Positions 1 to 8,287 of a stretch of DNA of 44,862 bases are shown here, one piece after another. Location of the stretch: assembly GCA_035391225.1 (NCBI GenBank), contig DAOPKN010000015.1, positions 1-44,862 on the forward strand, read 5' to 3'. The notes below the pieces were generated by a model. That model searched no databases. It saw nothing but the letters and a program-made list of their open reading frames with translations, and was not told the DNA's origin. The position numbers and the translations under genes were made by a program. Origin of the DNA: DAOPKN01 sp035391225. Its GTDB lineage: Bacteria; Thermotogota; Thermotogae; MWEM01. Positions within the stretch are counted from its first letter, which is position 1. Each line of letters starts with the position of its first letter.

Positions 1-892
1 GGCGCTGACGCAGGGGCAGCCGGGTTACATCCGCGGCGAGAAAAAGCACGTTGGGGTTTTTGCCAGACCGTTCCAAAACCTTCTTGTTATACTGCAAGAA
101 TGCCAGTGAAGCGTCTGTTGCGATGTACCACCCGTTTTCGCCAAGGTTTTCCAGGAAAGTGGCGAGAAAAAAACCCAGGCCGGTTCCGATTTCCAACAAG
201 ATCCCCTGCGTTTTGGCCCCTCCTGGCCGGAGCCTCTTTCGAAACCATTCCACGGGTTTCTGGGAAAAATTGACGTACAGTGGATCGGTGTTGGAAACGA
301 ACTCTTGCCGGGGGTTATCGGTTTGCAGCGAGCCAGGAGTGGAACGATTGGCAGATGGAGCAACCACGATACCCTCTTCGATCGTACAGCCATACCCGCA
401 AGCGCACTCCAATTCACCGTGAAACACCTGGTTATGCATCACCCGGGCATGGTTCAACGCAAGGGATTTGCCGCAGTCCGGGCAACAAAACCACGAAAAG
501 CAGGGCAAAGGAATCCCCAGCGAACGGCTTTCCTGGGCCTGGTTTCGTGGGAAAGAACCTCTCTTCTGGGTAATAACCCCAATCGCCTGCTGCAGCGAAG
601 CCACTTCCTGTTCGAGCAAGTGCTGTTTTTTTGCCAACCACTCCAAGAACAGCAACTCGTCTTGGGGATCGGAGAGGTTCGTCACACGGAGAAAAGAGAG
701 CATCTTTTGGATTTCCAGGATGGAAAACCGCATCCGTTTCAGCTCCAAGACCAGTTCCATGTCACGCACGCACTTTTCGTCAAACACGTGCTGGTTGTTG
801 ATTTTTTCGGTGAGCAGGATCCCGTTATCCACGTAGTAGCGGATCGTATCCACCGGGATCCCAAACTGGCGCGCGAAAGCTCCAATCTTCAT
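1..892 (-). CDS. MerR-type regulator fused to zinc ribbon and SAM methyltransferase (C-terminus off window)
   Basis: The frame opens at ATG 892 behind AGGAGG four bases upstream and stays open to the left edge, so 297 codons are visible and the C-terminus is missing. Residues 1-70 are a MerR-type winged helix (starts MKIGAFARQFGIPVDTIRYY), then a coiled stretch to about 115. Residues 131-169 carry a cysteine-rich ribbon (C131, C136, C137, C140, C163, C165, C169) like the zinc ribbon in front of RlmA-type rRNA methyltransferases. From about 225 comes a Rossmann methyltransferase with motif I LLEIGTGLGFF and an acidic AADVTRLP segment. MerR proteins normally bind a dyad inside their target promoter and sense a ligand; here the ligand domain is replaced by an enzyme. 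Function and substrate are unknown. Domain calls are fairly secure, the biological role is not. Confidence 0.85.
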   Translation of the reverse strand, partial: MKIGAFARQFGIPVDTIRYYVDNGILLTEKINNQHVFDEKCVRDMELVLELKRMRFSILEIQKMLSFLRVTNLSDPQDELLFLEWLAKKQHLLEQEVASLQQAIGVITQKRGSFPRNQAQESRSLGIPLPCFSWFCCPDCGKSLALNHARVMHNQVFHGELECACGYGCTIEEGIVVAPSANRSTPGSLQTDNPRQEFVSNTDPLYVNFSQKPVEWFRKRLRPGGAKTQGILLEIGTGLGFFLATFLENLGENGWYIATDASLAFLQYNKKVLERSGKNPNVLFLAADVTRLPLRQR

Positions 893-926
893 AAGCCCTC
901 CTGGAAAAAAGATCCTGCCATCTTGG

Positions 927-959
927 ATTATAACACGCCACGGAGGCGCACTCCTACAA
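927..959 (-). promoter_or_regulatory. Promoter of the MerR-methyltransferase gene with a possible MerR dyad
   Basis: On the minus strand a perfect TATAAT lies at 932-927, with TG one base upstream (extended -10). A poor -35 candidate TTGTAG at 959-954 would give a 21-base spacer, long like MerR-activated promoters. The spacer contains an imperfect dyad, 942-954 (GGAG, five bases, CTCC). Autoregulation through this dyad is inference. Confidence 0.5.
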
Positions 960-1031
960 AAAAACCTTGTGCCACGGTTCCCCCGGCATTTCTCCCTGAT
1001 ACCTCTTGTGCGCACCTGTTCCAAAACGCGG

Positions 1032-1074
1032 CAAAAAAAAAGCCGGTGGCTGTTTGTCCACCGGCTTTTTTTTG
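1032..1074 (-). terminator. Rho-independent terminator, symmetric on both strands
   Basis: A GC-rich stem (AAGCCGGTGG at 1040-1049 pairing with CCACCGGCTT at 1058-1067), an 8-base loop, and runs of about eight A and T on its two sides. It lies just after the stop of the chemoreceptor gene ending at 1087 and would terminate the glnA-mcp-mcp transcript. The tracts on both sides would also let it work in the other direction. Confidence 0.9.
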
Positions 1075-1086
1075 CGCGTTCCCGGG

Positions 1087-2595
1087 TTATTTCGTGCTGC
1101 TTTGGTCCAGCTGTGCTTGCAGGGAAGCGTTGAGTTGCGAGATTTCCCGATTCAACTGCACCACGTTCTGGATCAGCCCATCCAGGTTTTCCATGGCGGC
1201 CCAAAGTTGCTCCGTTGCCGCGGCATGTTCTTGGGAGATGGAAGCGATTTCCGAAACATCACCGGCTGACTGCTGCAGCGAATCGTGCACGGATGCTACT
1301 TCGTTTGCCTGCCACTCGATTTGGTCCCGGATGGAAGAGAAAGCCTTCTGGATATCTCCGAATTGCTCTCCAAACAGAAGGAGAAGGGAGTGTCCTTTTT
1401 CCGAGGCACTCTTGCCCTCCTCGCCCTCGCGGAGTAACGTCTCGGTGTCTTGTTGGATCTTGTGGATCCTTTGCTCCACCTGCTTCACGATCGCTTGGCT
1501 TTCTTCCGCCAGCTTGCGCACTTCGTCCGCCACAACCGCAAATCCCCTGCCGGCATCGCCAGCACGCGCGGCTTCGATGGCAGCGTTTAGTGCCAACAAG
1601 TTGGTCTGATCCGCGATGCGCGTGACGCCTTCGAGTTCCTGGTAGATATCCTGGACTTCCGTGTTCAAGCGGTGAATGGACTCGTTCAAGTTTTGCTGGA
1701 TCTGCACCAGGCGCTGCATTTCACCTTGCACATTGGTGACCTCCGTGGAACTCTTTTGCACCAGATCGTTCATCTGCACGGTGACGGAGGACACGTGGGA
1801 ACTCCGGGAAGAGATCTCCTCCAGCGAAGGTTGGATGACCTGCACCTGTTGCTGGATCTCCAGGGACAACTGGGCTTCCCGTTCCGCCCCTTTGCCAATT
1901 TCGCCGATGGTTTGCTTCACCTCGTTGCTGGTTTCCCCTGCATCGCGGGTGGATTCGCTGGAAAACGCGATCTTGTCGGAAAGGTTCTGATGCGTTTTTT
2001 CCAGTTCCGCGAAAAGGGTTTGCAGTTTTTCCAGCAAGGCCCCGGCCTCCCTCTGCTTGCACTGGGATTCGGATATAGCCTGGTTTCCCCAGCGTGTTAG
2101 GAAGAAAAGCAGCAAGAAACCGGTGGAATCCATGATCCCCAGGCGAACCACGAATTGACTCAATTCCGCGTAATGTGGTCCCATCAACCCAACGGGATCC
2201 AGGAAGAACGCCACGATCAAGGCGGCGTTGACGGTGAGCGCGTACGAAATTGTCAGTCGGGGATTGAAATACAGCGACACCATGGTCATCGAACCGAAGT
2301 ACACCAGGAACATGTGGGGAAGACCTCCGCTCAACACCGAAAGCAAGACCCCGGATACGAACGTAGAGAAACACATCACGAATGCCCGAAGGAAAACAAC
2401 ACCGGGGAGAAAGCGCATGACCGTTGCGACCGCACTCGCACTCCCAGTAGCAATCATGATTTTCACGCCCATGGCAATATCTCCCGTGGCAAAACGCATG
2501 AGCGTCAGGATCGCGGAAATCGCCAAGATCAAGATCCAGTTCAGCTGGTTCACCTTGGAAAAATCAAACGCAAATTGCATTTCTCTTCGTGCCAT
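1087..2595 (-). CDS. Methyl-accepting chemotaxis protein with multi-pass membrane sensor
   Basis: A 502-residue chemoreceptor. ATG 2595 is chosen because AAAGGAAG sits 8 bases upstream; an upstream TTG at 2634 in the same frame has no such site. Residues about 20-180 hold around six hydrophobic helices with short loops, so there is no large periplasmic ligand domain and the signal is probably sensed in or at the membrane. No clear HAMP domain follows. The cytoplasmic half is a long coiled coil with the conserved signalling tip IADQTNLLALNAAIEAARAG near residues 328-347, which contacts CheA and CheW. No CheR-tethering pentapeptide is seen at the end (DQSSTK). It begins 25 bases after the stop of the upstream chemoreceptor, so the two are co-transcribed. 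Chemoreceptor identity is certain; the signal is unknown. Confidence 0.93.
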   Translation of the reverse strand: MARREMQFAFDFSKVNQLNWILILAISAILTLMRFATGDIAMGVKIMIATGSASAVATVMRFLPGVVFLRAFVMCFSTFVSGVLLSVLSGGLPHMFLVYFGSMTMVSLYFNPRLTISYALTVNAALIVAFFLDPVGLMGPHYAELSQFVVRLGIMDSTGFLLLFFLTRWGNQAISESQCKQREAGALLEKLQTLFAELEKTHQNLSDKIAFSSESTRDAGETSNEVKQTIGEIGKGAEREAQLSLEIQQQVQVIQPSLEEISSRSSHVSSVTVQMNDLVQKSSTEVTNVQGEMQRLVQIQQNLNESIHRLNTEVQDIYQELEGVTRIADQTNLLALNAAIEAARAGDAGRGFAVVADEVRKLAEESQAIVKQVEQRIHKIQQDTETLLREGEEGKSASEKGHSLLLLFGEQFGDIQKAFSSIRDQIEWQANEVASVHDSLQQSAGDVSEIASISQEHAAATEQLWAAMENLDGLIQNVVQLNREISQLNASLQAQLDQSSTK

Positions 2596-2620
2596 TCGGT
2601 ACCACTTCCTTTGGTATGGA

Positions 2621-4939
2621 TCAACGAGACCCAAGTGAAAATTTCTGGACGTTTCCTTCCAGGTGGTGCGAAATTTCCGTGAGCGTTTCGGCTGATTCCG
2701 CCAACTCCGAAATCGCCTGGGAGCTGGAACGGATTGCCTGGTTCATGTCCTGCAGGGAAGATCCCATCTCCTCGAATCGCCACAGCACGTTCCCCGATTC
2801 CTCGGAAAGCCCTTGGAGTTGCTCGTTTTGGTGTTGCACTTGCTCCACCAGGTCCCTTACCGAGGCATTCACCCCCGAGAAAACTTCTCCCAGCGAATGC
2901 ACCTGTGCGGAAATCCCCGAGATATCCGAAACTACTTCCTCGATGTTCTTCACGTTCTTCCCCGAATCCACCACGACGGTATCTACCTGTTCGCTAATCC
3001 CGGAAAGCTTGGAGGCGATATCCTTCGAAGTGCGGTTGGAGTCTTCCGCCAGTTTGCGTACCTCGTCGGCAACCACCGCGAACCCCTTTCCGGCTTCCCC
3101 GGCACGTGCTGCCTCGATGGCGGCGTTCAGGGCAAGAAGGTTGGTTTGCTCGGCGATTTGCGAGATTTGGCTCACGAAGCCCTGGATTTCGTCGGTGATT
3201 TGCTTCAGATCCAGTACCTTTTCCATGTTTCCCTGGATCTGCTGACCCACCAACGCCGCTTTTTGGGAAGTGCGTTGAATGGTTTCCTTGCTCTTCTCCG
3301 AACGCGCAAGCGTGTCACTCGATTTGCCCATGGTCTTTCCCACTTGCTCCAGAACACGCTGGCTTTCCGAGGACAGGGTTGCGGTTTGTTCATTCACTTG
3401 CTTGAGCTGGGAAACCGAAAGCTGGATCTTCTGGTTCAGTTCATCCATGGTGGAAGCGATCTCCTGGGACGTGGCGGAATTCTCTTCCACCGACGAAACA
3501 ATGGACTGCGATTCCAAGTTCACGCGTTCCGAAGACGCGGATACCTCCCAAAGCGTGGAACGAACAGAATCGATCACAGCGGAAAAGGATGCCAACAACC
3601 GGGATAGTTCGTCCTTCCGCGAGGTGGAAAGGGACACTTGGGAAAAATCAAGCTGCGCAAGCCTGCCCGACAGCTTGGTCAGGCTGCGAATGATCGTTCG
3701 GATACTCCAGTACAGCAGAAGCAGGATACCAAGTACCACCGCGAAGATGATGATCAACATCAGGATGGTGTTGAAAGCTTGTGCGGAAGAAACCTTGTTG
3801 GATTCGGAAATGGCTTGCTCCACGTCGGTGATGCCTTGCTCCAACGTACCTGCCTGCTGGGTGGACAGTGCGGAAAGCTGGTGCAAAATGGAATCAATGG
3901 CGGAACGCACGTCTTGGTGGATCACCTGTAAACTCTTGTCGCGGTTGAAATCAACGTTCCTCTGGTAATCCACGAGCAGCGTTTCGTTCAAGCTCATGTC
4001 CATTTGCAGGAAATCCATGTCTTTGAGCACTTCGACAAATTGCTGCAACCGCTCGCGGTACAACGTTAGCACTTTCAAGGAAACCTGGATATTCACCGGA
4101 TCGTAGATGATGAAAAGTCCCATGTTCCAGTAGGTGTTCAGCTGCTCGATGGACTTGTCGATCAGTTCCAGGCTTTGGGCGAGAAGTTCACCACTCTTGG
4201 AAGGATCCAGCGAAATTTCCCGCGTGTTGAAGCGGAGCAGCGGGTACTCCGCGAAGCGAATGTTTTCGTTCAGCACCGGGCTGGACCAGATTTGTTCCAA
4301 CTCGAAGAAGGAAAGGGATTCGGTGCCCAGCTCCTCCACGCGTGGAATGACCACGTCTTTCTGGTCTTTCTTCACGGAGCTTCCCGGAAACTCGGCGCGC
4401 AGTGCCTTCCATTTTTCCCCGAACGCTTCCCATTTCGCGGGATCGATTTGGATCATCTGGGCGAAGGAGGCTTGCAGCGCATCGAAATCATCCTGGTTTT
4501 GGGAGCGAATCACCGAATTGTAGGTGCGAATCCATTCGGTGGCTTGCAATTCCTGTTTCTTCATGGAATACAACGAATCGGCACTGTTGCTCAGCGTGTT
4601 GAACGCGCTGGTGAGTGCATTTTCCAACGAAAACTCCTGGCTTTTCGTTTTCATGAGCTTAAGCTGGTCGCGGACTGCGTTGTACTGCTCCTTTGCCTGT
4701 GCCGAAGTTTGGGAATACCCCAGCAGGAGCAACATTTCCGTGAGGATTCTACCGTCCTCTTCAAAAGCAAGCGTGGACTGGTACCCCTTGAAGCTCGATC
4801 CAACAGCCTCGGAGCTCAAGGCCATCTGGTTGCCGTAGTCTTCGAGTTCCCGGGTGGAAAGCAGGGTAAGGGTGAAAATAACCCCCATCAGCACCACCAC
4901 CGCTACGATACTCAGCCAGATCCGCGTGGAAATTTTCAT
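2621..4939 (-). CDS. Methyl-accepting chemotaxis protein with large extracytoplasmic sensor
   Basis: A 772-residue classical chemoreceptor. ATG 4939 has GGAGGT six bases upstream; the GTG at 4945 abuts that site and is unlikely to be the start. TM1 is about residues 7-27, followed by a long, mostly helical extracytoplasmic region (about 30-385) that I cannot match to a named sensor family. TM2 is at about 390-411, HAMP at about 412-465, and the coiled-coil signalling domain carries IAEQTNLLALNAAIEAARAG at its tip and VVADEVRKLAED after it. It lies 42 bases after the glutamine synthetase gene on the same strand, with no convincing promoter between them. The shared transcript suggests, but does not show, that it senses a nitrogen compound. 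Confidence 0.95.
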   Translation of the reverse strand: MKISTRIWLSIVAVVVLMGVIFTLTLLSTRELEDYGNQMALSSEAVGSSFKGYQSTLAFEEDGRILTEMLLLLGYSQTSAQAKEQYNAVRDQLKLMKTKSQEFSLENALTSAFNTLSNSADSLYSMKKQELQATEWIRTYNSVIRSQNQDDFDALQASFAQMIQIDPAKWEAFGEKWKALRAEFPGSSVKKDQKDVVIPRVEELGTESLSFFELEQIWSSPVLNENIRFAEYPLLRFNTREISLDPSKSGELLAQSLELIDKSIEQLNTYWNMGLFIIYDPVNIQVSLKVLTLYRERLQQFVEVLKDMDFLQMDMSLNETLLVDYQRNVDFNRDKSLQVIHQDVRSAIDSILHQLSALSTQQAGTLEQGITDVEQAISESNKVSSAQAFNTILMLIIIFAVVLGILLLLYWSIRTIIRSLTKLSGRLAQLDFSQVSLSTSRKDELSRLLASFSAVIDSVRSTLWEVSASSERVNLESQSIVSSVEENSATSQEIASTMDELNQKIQLSVSQLKQVNEQTATLSSESQRVLEQVGKTMGKSSDTLARSEKSKETIQRTSQKAALVGQQIQGNMEKVLDLKQITDEIQGFVSQISQIAEQTNLLALNAAIEAARAGEAGKGFAVVADEVRKLAEDSNRTSKDIASKLSGISEQVDTVVVDSGKNVKNIEEVVSDISGISAQVHSLGEVFSGVNASVRDLVEQVQHQNEQLQGLSEESGNVLWRFEEMGSSLQDMNQAIRSSSQAISELAESAETLTEISHHLEGNVQKFSLGSR

Positions 4940-4981
4940 GAACACACCTCCCGGATCACCGGAATTTTGGGAAAAGAAACA

Positions 4982-6367
4982 TTACAAGTCAAAGTACAAC
5001 TGGTACTCAACGGGATGCGGAATGGAAGAAACGAGCCGGTACTCCTCGCGTTTCTTGGAAACCCATTTCGCCAACAGCGAATCGGGGAAGATCTCCCATC
5101 GCTTCAAAAAGGCATTGTCGCGTTCCAACGCGTTCATCGCTTCCTCCAGCGTTTTGGGCAGCGGATGTGCCTCGCTCATCCCAAGATCCCCTTCGAAGGG
5201 GCCGAAACCCATCTCGCTGGGATCCCACTTTTGGAGGATACCGTCGACGCCTGCCAGCAGCATGGCGGAAAAGGCCAGGTATGGGTTGCAACTGGCATCG
5301 ATGGTGCGAAACTCCACGCGTCGCTTGGCATCGTCCTTCACGTACCCCGGGATACGAATGGCGGACGTGCGATTACCGATGGCAAACACCGCGTTGGTGG
5401 GGGCTTCGAAACCGGGTACAAGCCTGCGGTAGGAGTTCGTGGTGGGGTTCGTGAACGCCAGCAACGCCGGGGAATGCCCCAAGATCCCAGCGGTATACGA
5501 CAGTGCCATTTCGCTCAGGTTGTACACCTTTTCCCCGGCAAAAAGGTTGTTGTCGCCCTTCTTGAGGAATTGGTGCACGTGCATGCCATTTCCCGCCTCG
5601 TCGTGGATTGGCTTGGGCAGGAAGGTGACGACGTAGCCGAACTCGTGCGCGATGTTTCGGACCACGTACTTCACCAGTAAGGTGGCATCCGCCGCACGAA
5701 GCGCGTCCATGAAGTTCGTCTCGATTTCCAGCTGCGCGGTGCCCACTTCGTGGTGGTGGTACTTGACCGCCACACCCAGTTGTTCCAACTGGTCCACGAT
5801 ATGGTTTCGCAGTGCAAAGAAATGGTCGAAGGGAGCACTGCGGTGGTAGCCCCGTTTCCTTCCCACGAAGTATTCCCCGGTTTTGCCCGAATTCCAGAAA
5901 CCCTCTTCGCTGTCGATTTTGAGGGTGATCCGGTTGGGAGCGATCTTGTAGCGAACATCGTTGAGGACGTGGAACTCGTACTCCGGCCCAAACAAGATCT
6001 GGTCCGCGATGCCTTCCCGGCTGATGTGGTCGATGGTCCGGATCAAGATCCCCCGGGGGTCTTGCTCGAAACGCTTCCCCGTTTGGGGGTGAAAAACGTT
6101 GCACGTGAGCGAAAGGGTGGGGTATTCGCCGAAGGGATCCAGGAAGGCGGTATTGGGGTCGGGAATCATCACCATGTCACTCTTTTCCACCATCGCAAAA
6201 CCGAAATTCGACGCATCGAAACCAATACCCTCGTTGAACAGTCGATCGGTCAGGTTCTTGGCGGGAATGGTTACGTGCTTCCACACCCCGAAAAGATCCA
6301 CAACTTTCAAATCCACGAACGGGATTTCTTCCGTCTCGATTTTCTTGAAAATTTCCGTAAGGGTCAT
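4982..6367 (-). CDS. glnA: Type I glutamine synthetase, divergent
   Basis: A 461-residue member of the glutamine synthetase I family, which makes glutamine from glutamate, ammonia and ATP. Expected metal and substrate ligands are visible: E129 and E131 in GPEYEF, E207, E214, H263 in GMHVH, the NRTSAIRIP ATP/phosphate segment at 332-340, and E352 before SCNPYLAF. Odd points: the usual NGSGMH is AGNGMH; the region where adenylylated enzymes carry a tyrosine (about 386-396) has none; and the position corresponding to the feedback-inhibition arginine of Bacillus GlnA appears to be Met59. It may therefore be unregulated or a ligase for another amine. Start ATG 6367 follows GGAGGA. It is first in an operon with two chemoreceptor genes, an unusual neighbourhood for glnA. 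Confidence 0.85.
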   Translation of the reverse strand: MTLTEIFKKIETEEIPFVDLKVVDLFGVWKHVTIPAKNLTDRLFNEGIGFDASNFGFAMVEKSDMVMIPDPNTAFLDPFGEYPTLSLTCNVFHPQTGKRFEQDPRGILIRTIDHISREGIADQILFGPEYEFHVLNDVRYKIAPNRITLKIDSEEGFWNSGKTGEYFVGRKRGYHRSAPFDHFFALRNHIVDQLEQLGVAVKYHHHEVGTAQLEIETNFMDALRAADATLLVKYVVRNIAHEFGYVVTFLPKPIHDEAGNGMHVHQFLKKGDNNLFAGEKVYNLSEMALSYTAGILGHSPALLAFTNPTTNSYRRLVPGFEAPTNAVFAIGNRTSAIRIPGYVKDDAKRRVEFRTIDASCNPYLAFSAMLLAGVDGILQKWDPSEMGFGPFEGDLGMSEAHPLPKTLEEAMNALERDNAFLKRWEIFPDSLLAKWVSKKREEYRLVSSIPHPVEYQLYFDL

Positions 6368-6409
6368 CCTGATTCAGTCCTCCCCGAAGATTTTGAGTAT
6401 GATCACGCA

Positions 6410-6418
6410 ATTATAGCA
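6410..6418 (-). promoter_or_regulatory. Extended -10 promoter of the glnA-mcp-mcp operon
   Basis: On the minus strand TATAAT at 6415-6410 is preceded by TG and one base (TGCTATAAT). No good -35 is seen at the usual distance. It lies 43 bases upstream of the glnA start. Confidence 0.65.
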
Positions 6419-6476
6419 CTCTTTGAACGGCACTTCTCTATCCCACGCGGAAATGCCCCCTTTTTCTTCCAACGGG

Positions 6477-6485
6477 TGTTATAAT
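6477..6485 (+). promoter_or_regulatory. Extended -10 promoter of the ABC exporter-guaB-murD operon
   Basis: TGTTATAAT at 6477-6485 is a consensus extended -10. The base run at the -35 distance is C/T rich and does not resemble TTGACA. It precedes the exporter start by about 30 bases and is divergent from the glnA promoter. Confidence 0.7.
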
Positions 6486-6500
6486 ACTTGCACCATTCAA

Positions 6501-6507
6501 GGAGGTG
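6501..6507 (+). promoter_or_regulatory. Ribosome binding site that sets a TTG start
   Basis: GGAGGTG (preceded by AA) ends seven bases before the in-frame TTG at 6515. An upstream in-frame TTG at 6488 precedes this site and is therefore not the start. Confidence 0.8.
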
Positions 6508-6514
6508 CCCCACT

Positions 6515-8287
6515 TTGACCAACCCAAAGCTGGAAAAGCCCCGGTATATCCGGGATTTTTTGAAGAAAAATGCATGGAAGTACGTTGTCGGGATTTCGAT
6601 CCTCTTTCTGGTGGACTACCTCCAAGTGCAAATCCCGGGATACATGCAACAGCTCATCGACGAAATCAAGTATTTCAATGGTGGGATGGACGTGGTGAAA
6701 CAACTTCTGGGGGCCATCCTCCTGGTTTCCGTGGGCATTTTTGGAAGCCGTTTCCTCTGGCGCTTTTTCATCATTGGCACTTCCCGCGGTTTCGAAAAGT
6801 ATACCAGAAATCGTTTGTTTTCCAAACTTCTTCGCCTGACCTCCTCCTTTTTCGATCGCGTGAAAGTGGGAGACATCATGGCGCGCATGACAAACGACGT
6901 GAACGCGAGCCGCATGATGTTGGCGCAAGCGGTGATCATGATCGCCGACGCTGCGTTGCTGGGAACGATGAGCCTGTACATGATGGTGACACGGATCGAT
7001 TGGAGACTGACGCTTGTGGGCATGATTCCCCTTCCCTTCCTTGTGCTGATCGCACTGGGATACGGAAGATCCATCCATGACCGCTTCCAAAAGGTGCAGG
7101 AATCCTTCTCCGACTTGACGGACACCGTGCAGGAAACGTTGGACGGGGTACGCGTGGTGAAGAGTTATTCCATCGAGCCGGAAAGGCGCCAGCGTTTTGG
7201 AGACCGCTGCAAGGAATACTACGACAAGTCCATGCACCTGATTCGCCTCTGGGGTTTGTTCTTCCCCTTGATTGAGCTATTTGCTTCCATGGGTTTCGTG
7301 CTGGCGCTCTGGTACGGGGGCCGGCTCGTGGTGATCGGTTCCATTTCGCTGGGGCAGTTCGTGGCATTCACGCAGTACCTGGGTATGCTGGTGTGGCCGA
7401 TGATTGCGGTTGGCTGGGTGGTGAACGTGGTGCAGCGGGGGCGCGCTTCCTACAAGCGCTTGATGTGGATCGAAGAGCAGAAGCCCGACGTGGTGGACCC
7501 GCTTCGCCCCAAACCGGCCAACCTTTCCGGCGAGATCCACGTGCGAAACCTGGATTTCCACTACCCGGGATCGGAGAAGAAAGCGCTGCAAGGTATCACC
7601 GTGCAAATCCGCCCGGGACAAACCGTGGCCTTCGTGGGAAAAACCGGAAGCGGCAAATCCACCCTGGCACGGCTGCTTGTCAAACTCTATTCCGTTCCTT
7701 CCTCCACCATTTTCATCGATGGGGAAGACATCCACGAACTGTCCATGAAAGATATCCGCGAGCAGGTGGCATACGTTCCCCAGGAGACCTTTCTCTTTTC
7801 CACCACGATCGAGGAAAACATCGCCTTTTCCTCCGGCGAGTATTCCAGCGAGGAGGTGGAAACGTACGCGCGGTTGGCGGCGGTGCACCGCAACATCGAG
7901 GAATTTCCGCAAGGCTACCAGACCATCGTGGGAGAACGGGGAATCACGTTGTCTGGTGGACAAAAACAACGTGTGGCCATTGCCCGGGCGCTGATGAAAC
8001 GCACCCCGGTAGTGATCCTGGACGATTGTCTTTCCGCGGTGGACACGGAGACCGAAATGAAGATCCTTGAGAGCCTCAAGTCGGAGATCAAGGACCGTAC
8101 CACGATCCTCATCTCCCATCGCTTGAAGGCGGTGGCATCGGCAGACCAGATACTGGTGTTCGAAAACGGCAAAATCCTGGAATCCGGAACCCACCCGCAA
8201 TTGCTGGAGAAAAAGGGGCTTTACGCGCGCCTGTACGAGAAACAGCTCATCGAAGAGACGCTGGAAAGGGATGAGGTCAATGAGTAA
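6515..8287 (+). CDS. ABC exporter half-transporter, subunit with degenerate catalytic site
   Basis: A 590-residue ABC exporter subunit with six membrane helices in the first 320 residues and a C-terminal ATPase: Walker A GKTGSGKST near 375, signature LSGGQKQR, and Walker B ILDDCLSAVD. Residue 504 is Asp where the catalytic Glu is expected. That substitution is typical of one partner of asymmetric heterodimers such as TM287/TM288 and BmrC/BmrD, where only one of the two ATP sites is fully active. The next gene encodes the partner and overlaps it by 8 bases. Start TTG 6515 is set by GGAGGTG. The family exports lipids, drugs or peptides; the substrate here is unknown. It heads the five-gene plus-strand operon. 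Confidence 0.92.
   Translation: MTNPKLEKPRYIRDFLKKNAWKYVVGISILFLVDYLQVQIPGYMQQLIDEIKYFNGGMDVVKQLLGAILLVSVGIFGSRFLWRFFIIGTSRGFEKYTRNRLFSKLLRLTSSFFDRVKVGDIMARMTNDVNASRMMLAQAVIMIADAALLGTMSLYMMVTRIDWRLTLVGMIPLPFLVLIALGYGRSIHDRFQKVQESFSDLTDTVQETLDGVRVVKSYSIEPERRQRFGDRCKEYYDKSMHLIRLWGLFFPLIELFASMGFVLALWYGGRLVVIGSISLGQFVAFTQYLGMLVWPMIAVGWVVNVVQRGRASYKRLMWIEEQKPDVVDPLRPKPANLSGEIHVRNLDFHYPGSEKKALQGITVQIRPGQTVAFVGKTGSGKSTLARLLVKLYSVPSSTIFIDGEDIHELSMKDIREQVAYVPQETFLFSTTIEENIAFSSGEYSSEEVETYARLAAVHRNIEEFPQGYQTIVGERGITLSGGQKQRVAIARALMKRTPVVILDDCLSAVDTETEMKILESLKSEIKDRTTILISHRLKAVASADQILVFENGKILESGTHPQLLEKKGLYARLYEKQLIEETLERDEVNE

Noticed and set aside
4940..4981. Possible sigma-28 promoter between glnA and the first chemoreceptor
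   Set aside because: TAAT and TCCGGTGA elements can be found but with 17-base spacing and several mismatches; too weak to report.
4175..5680. A 501-codon open frame on the plus strand
   Set aside because: It lies antisense across the end of glnA and the start of a chemoreceptor gene, both clear families; its product shows no family features and reflects third-position bias of the real genes.
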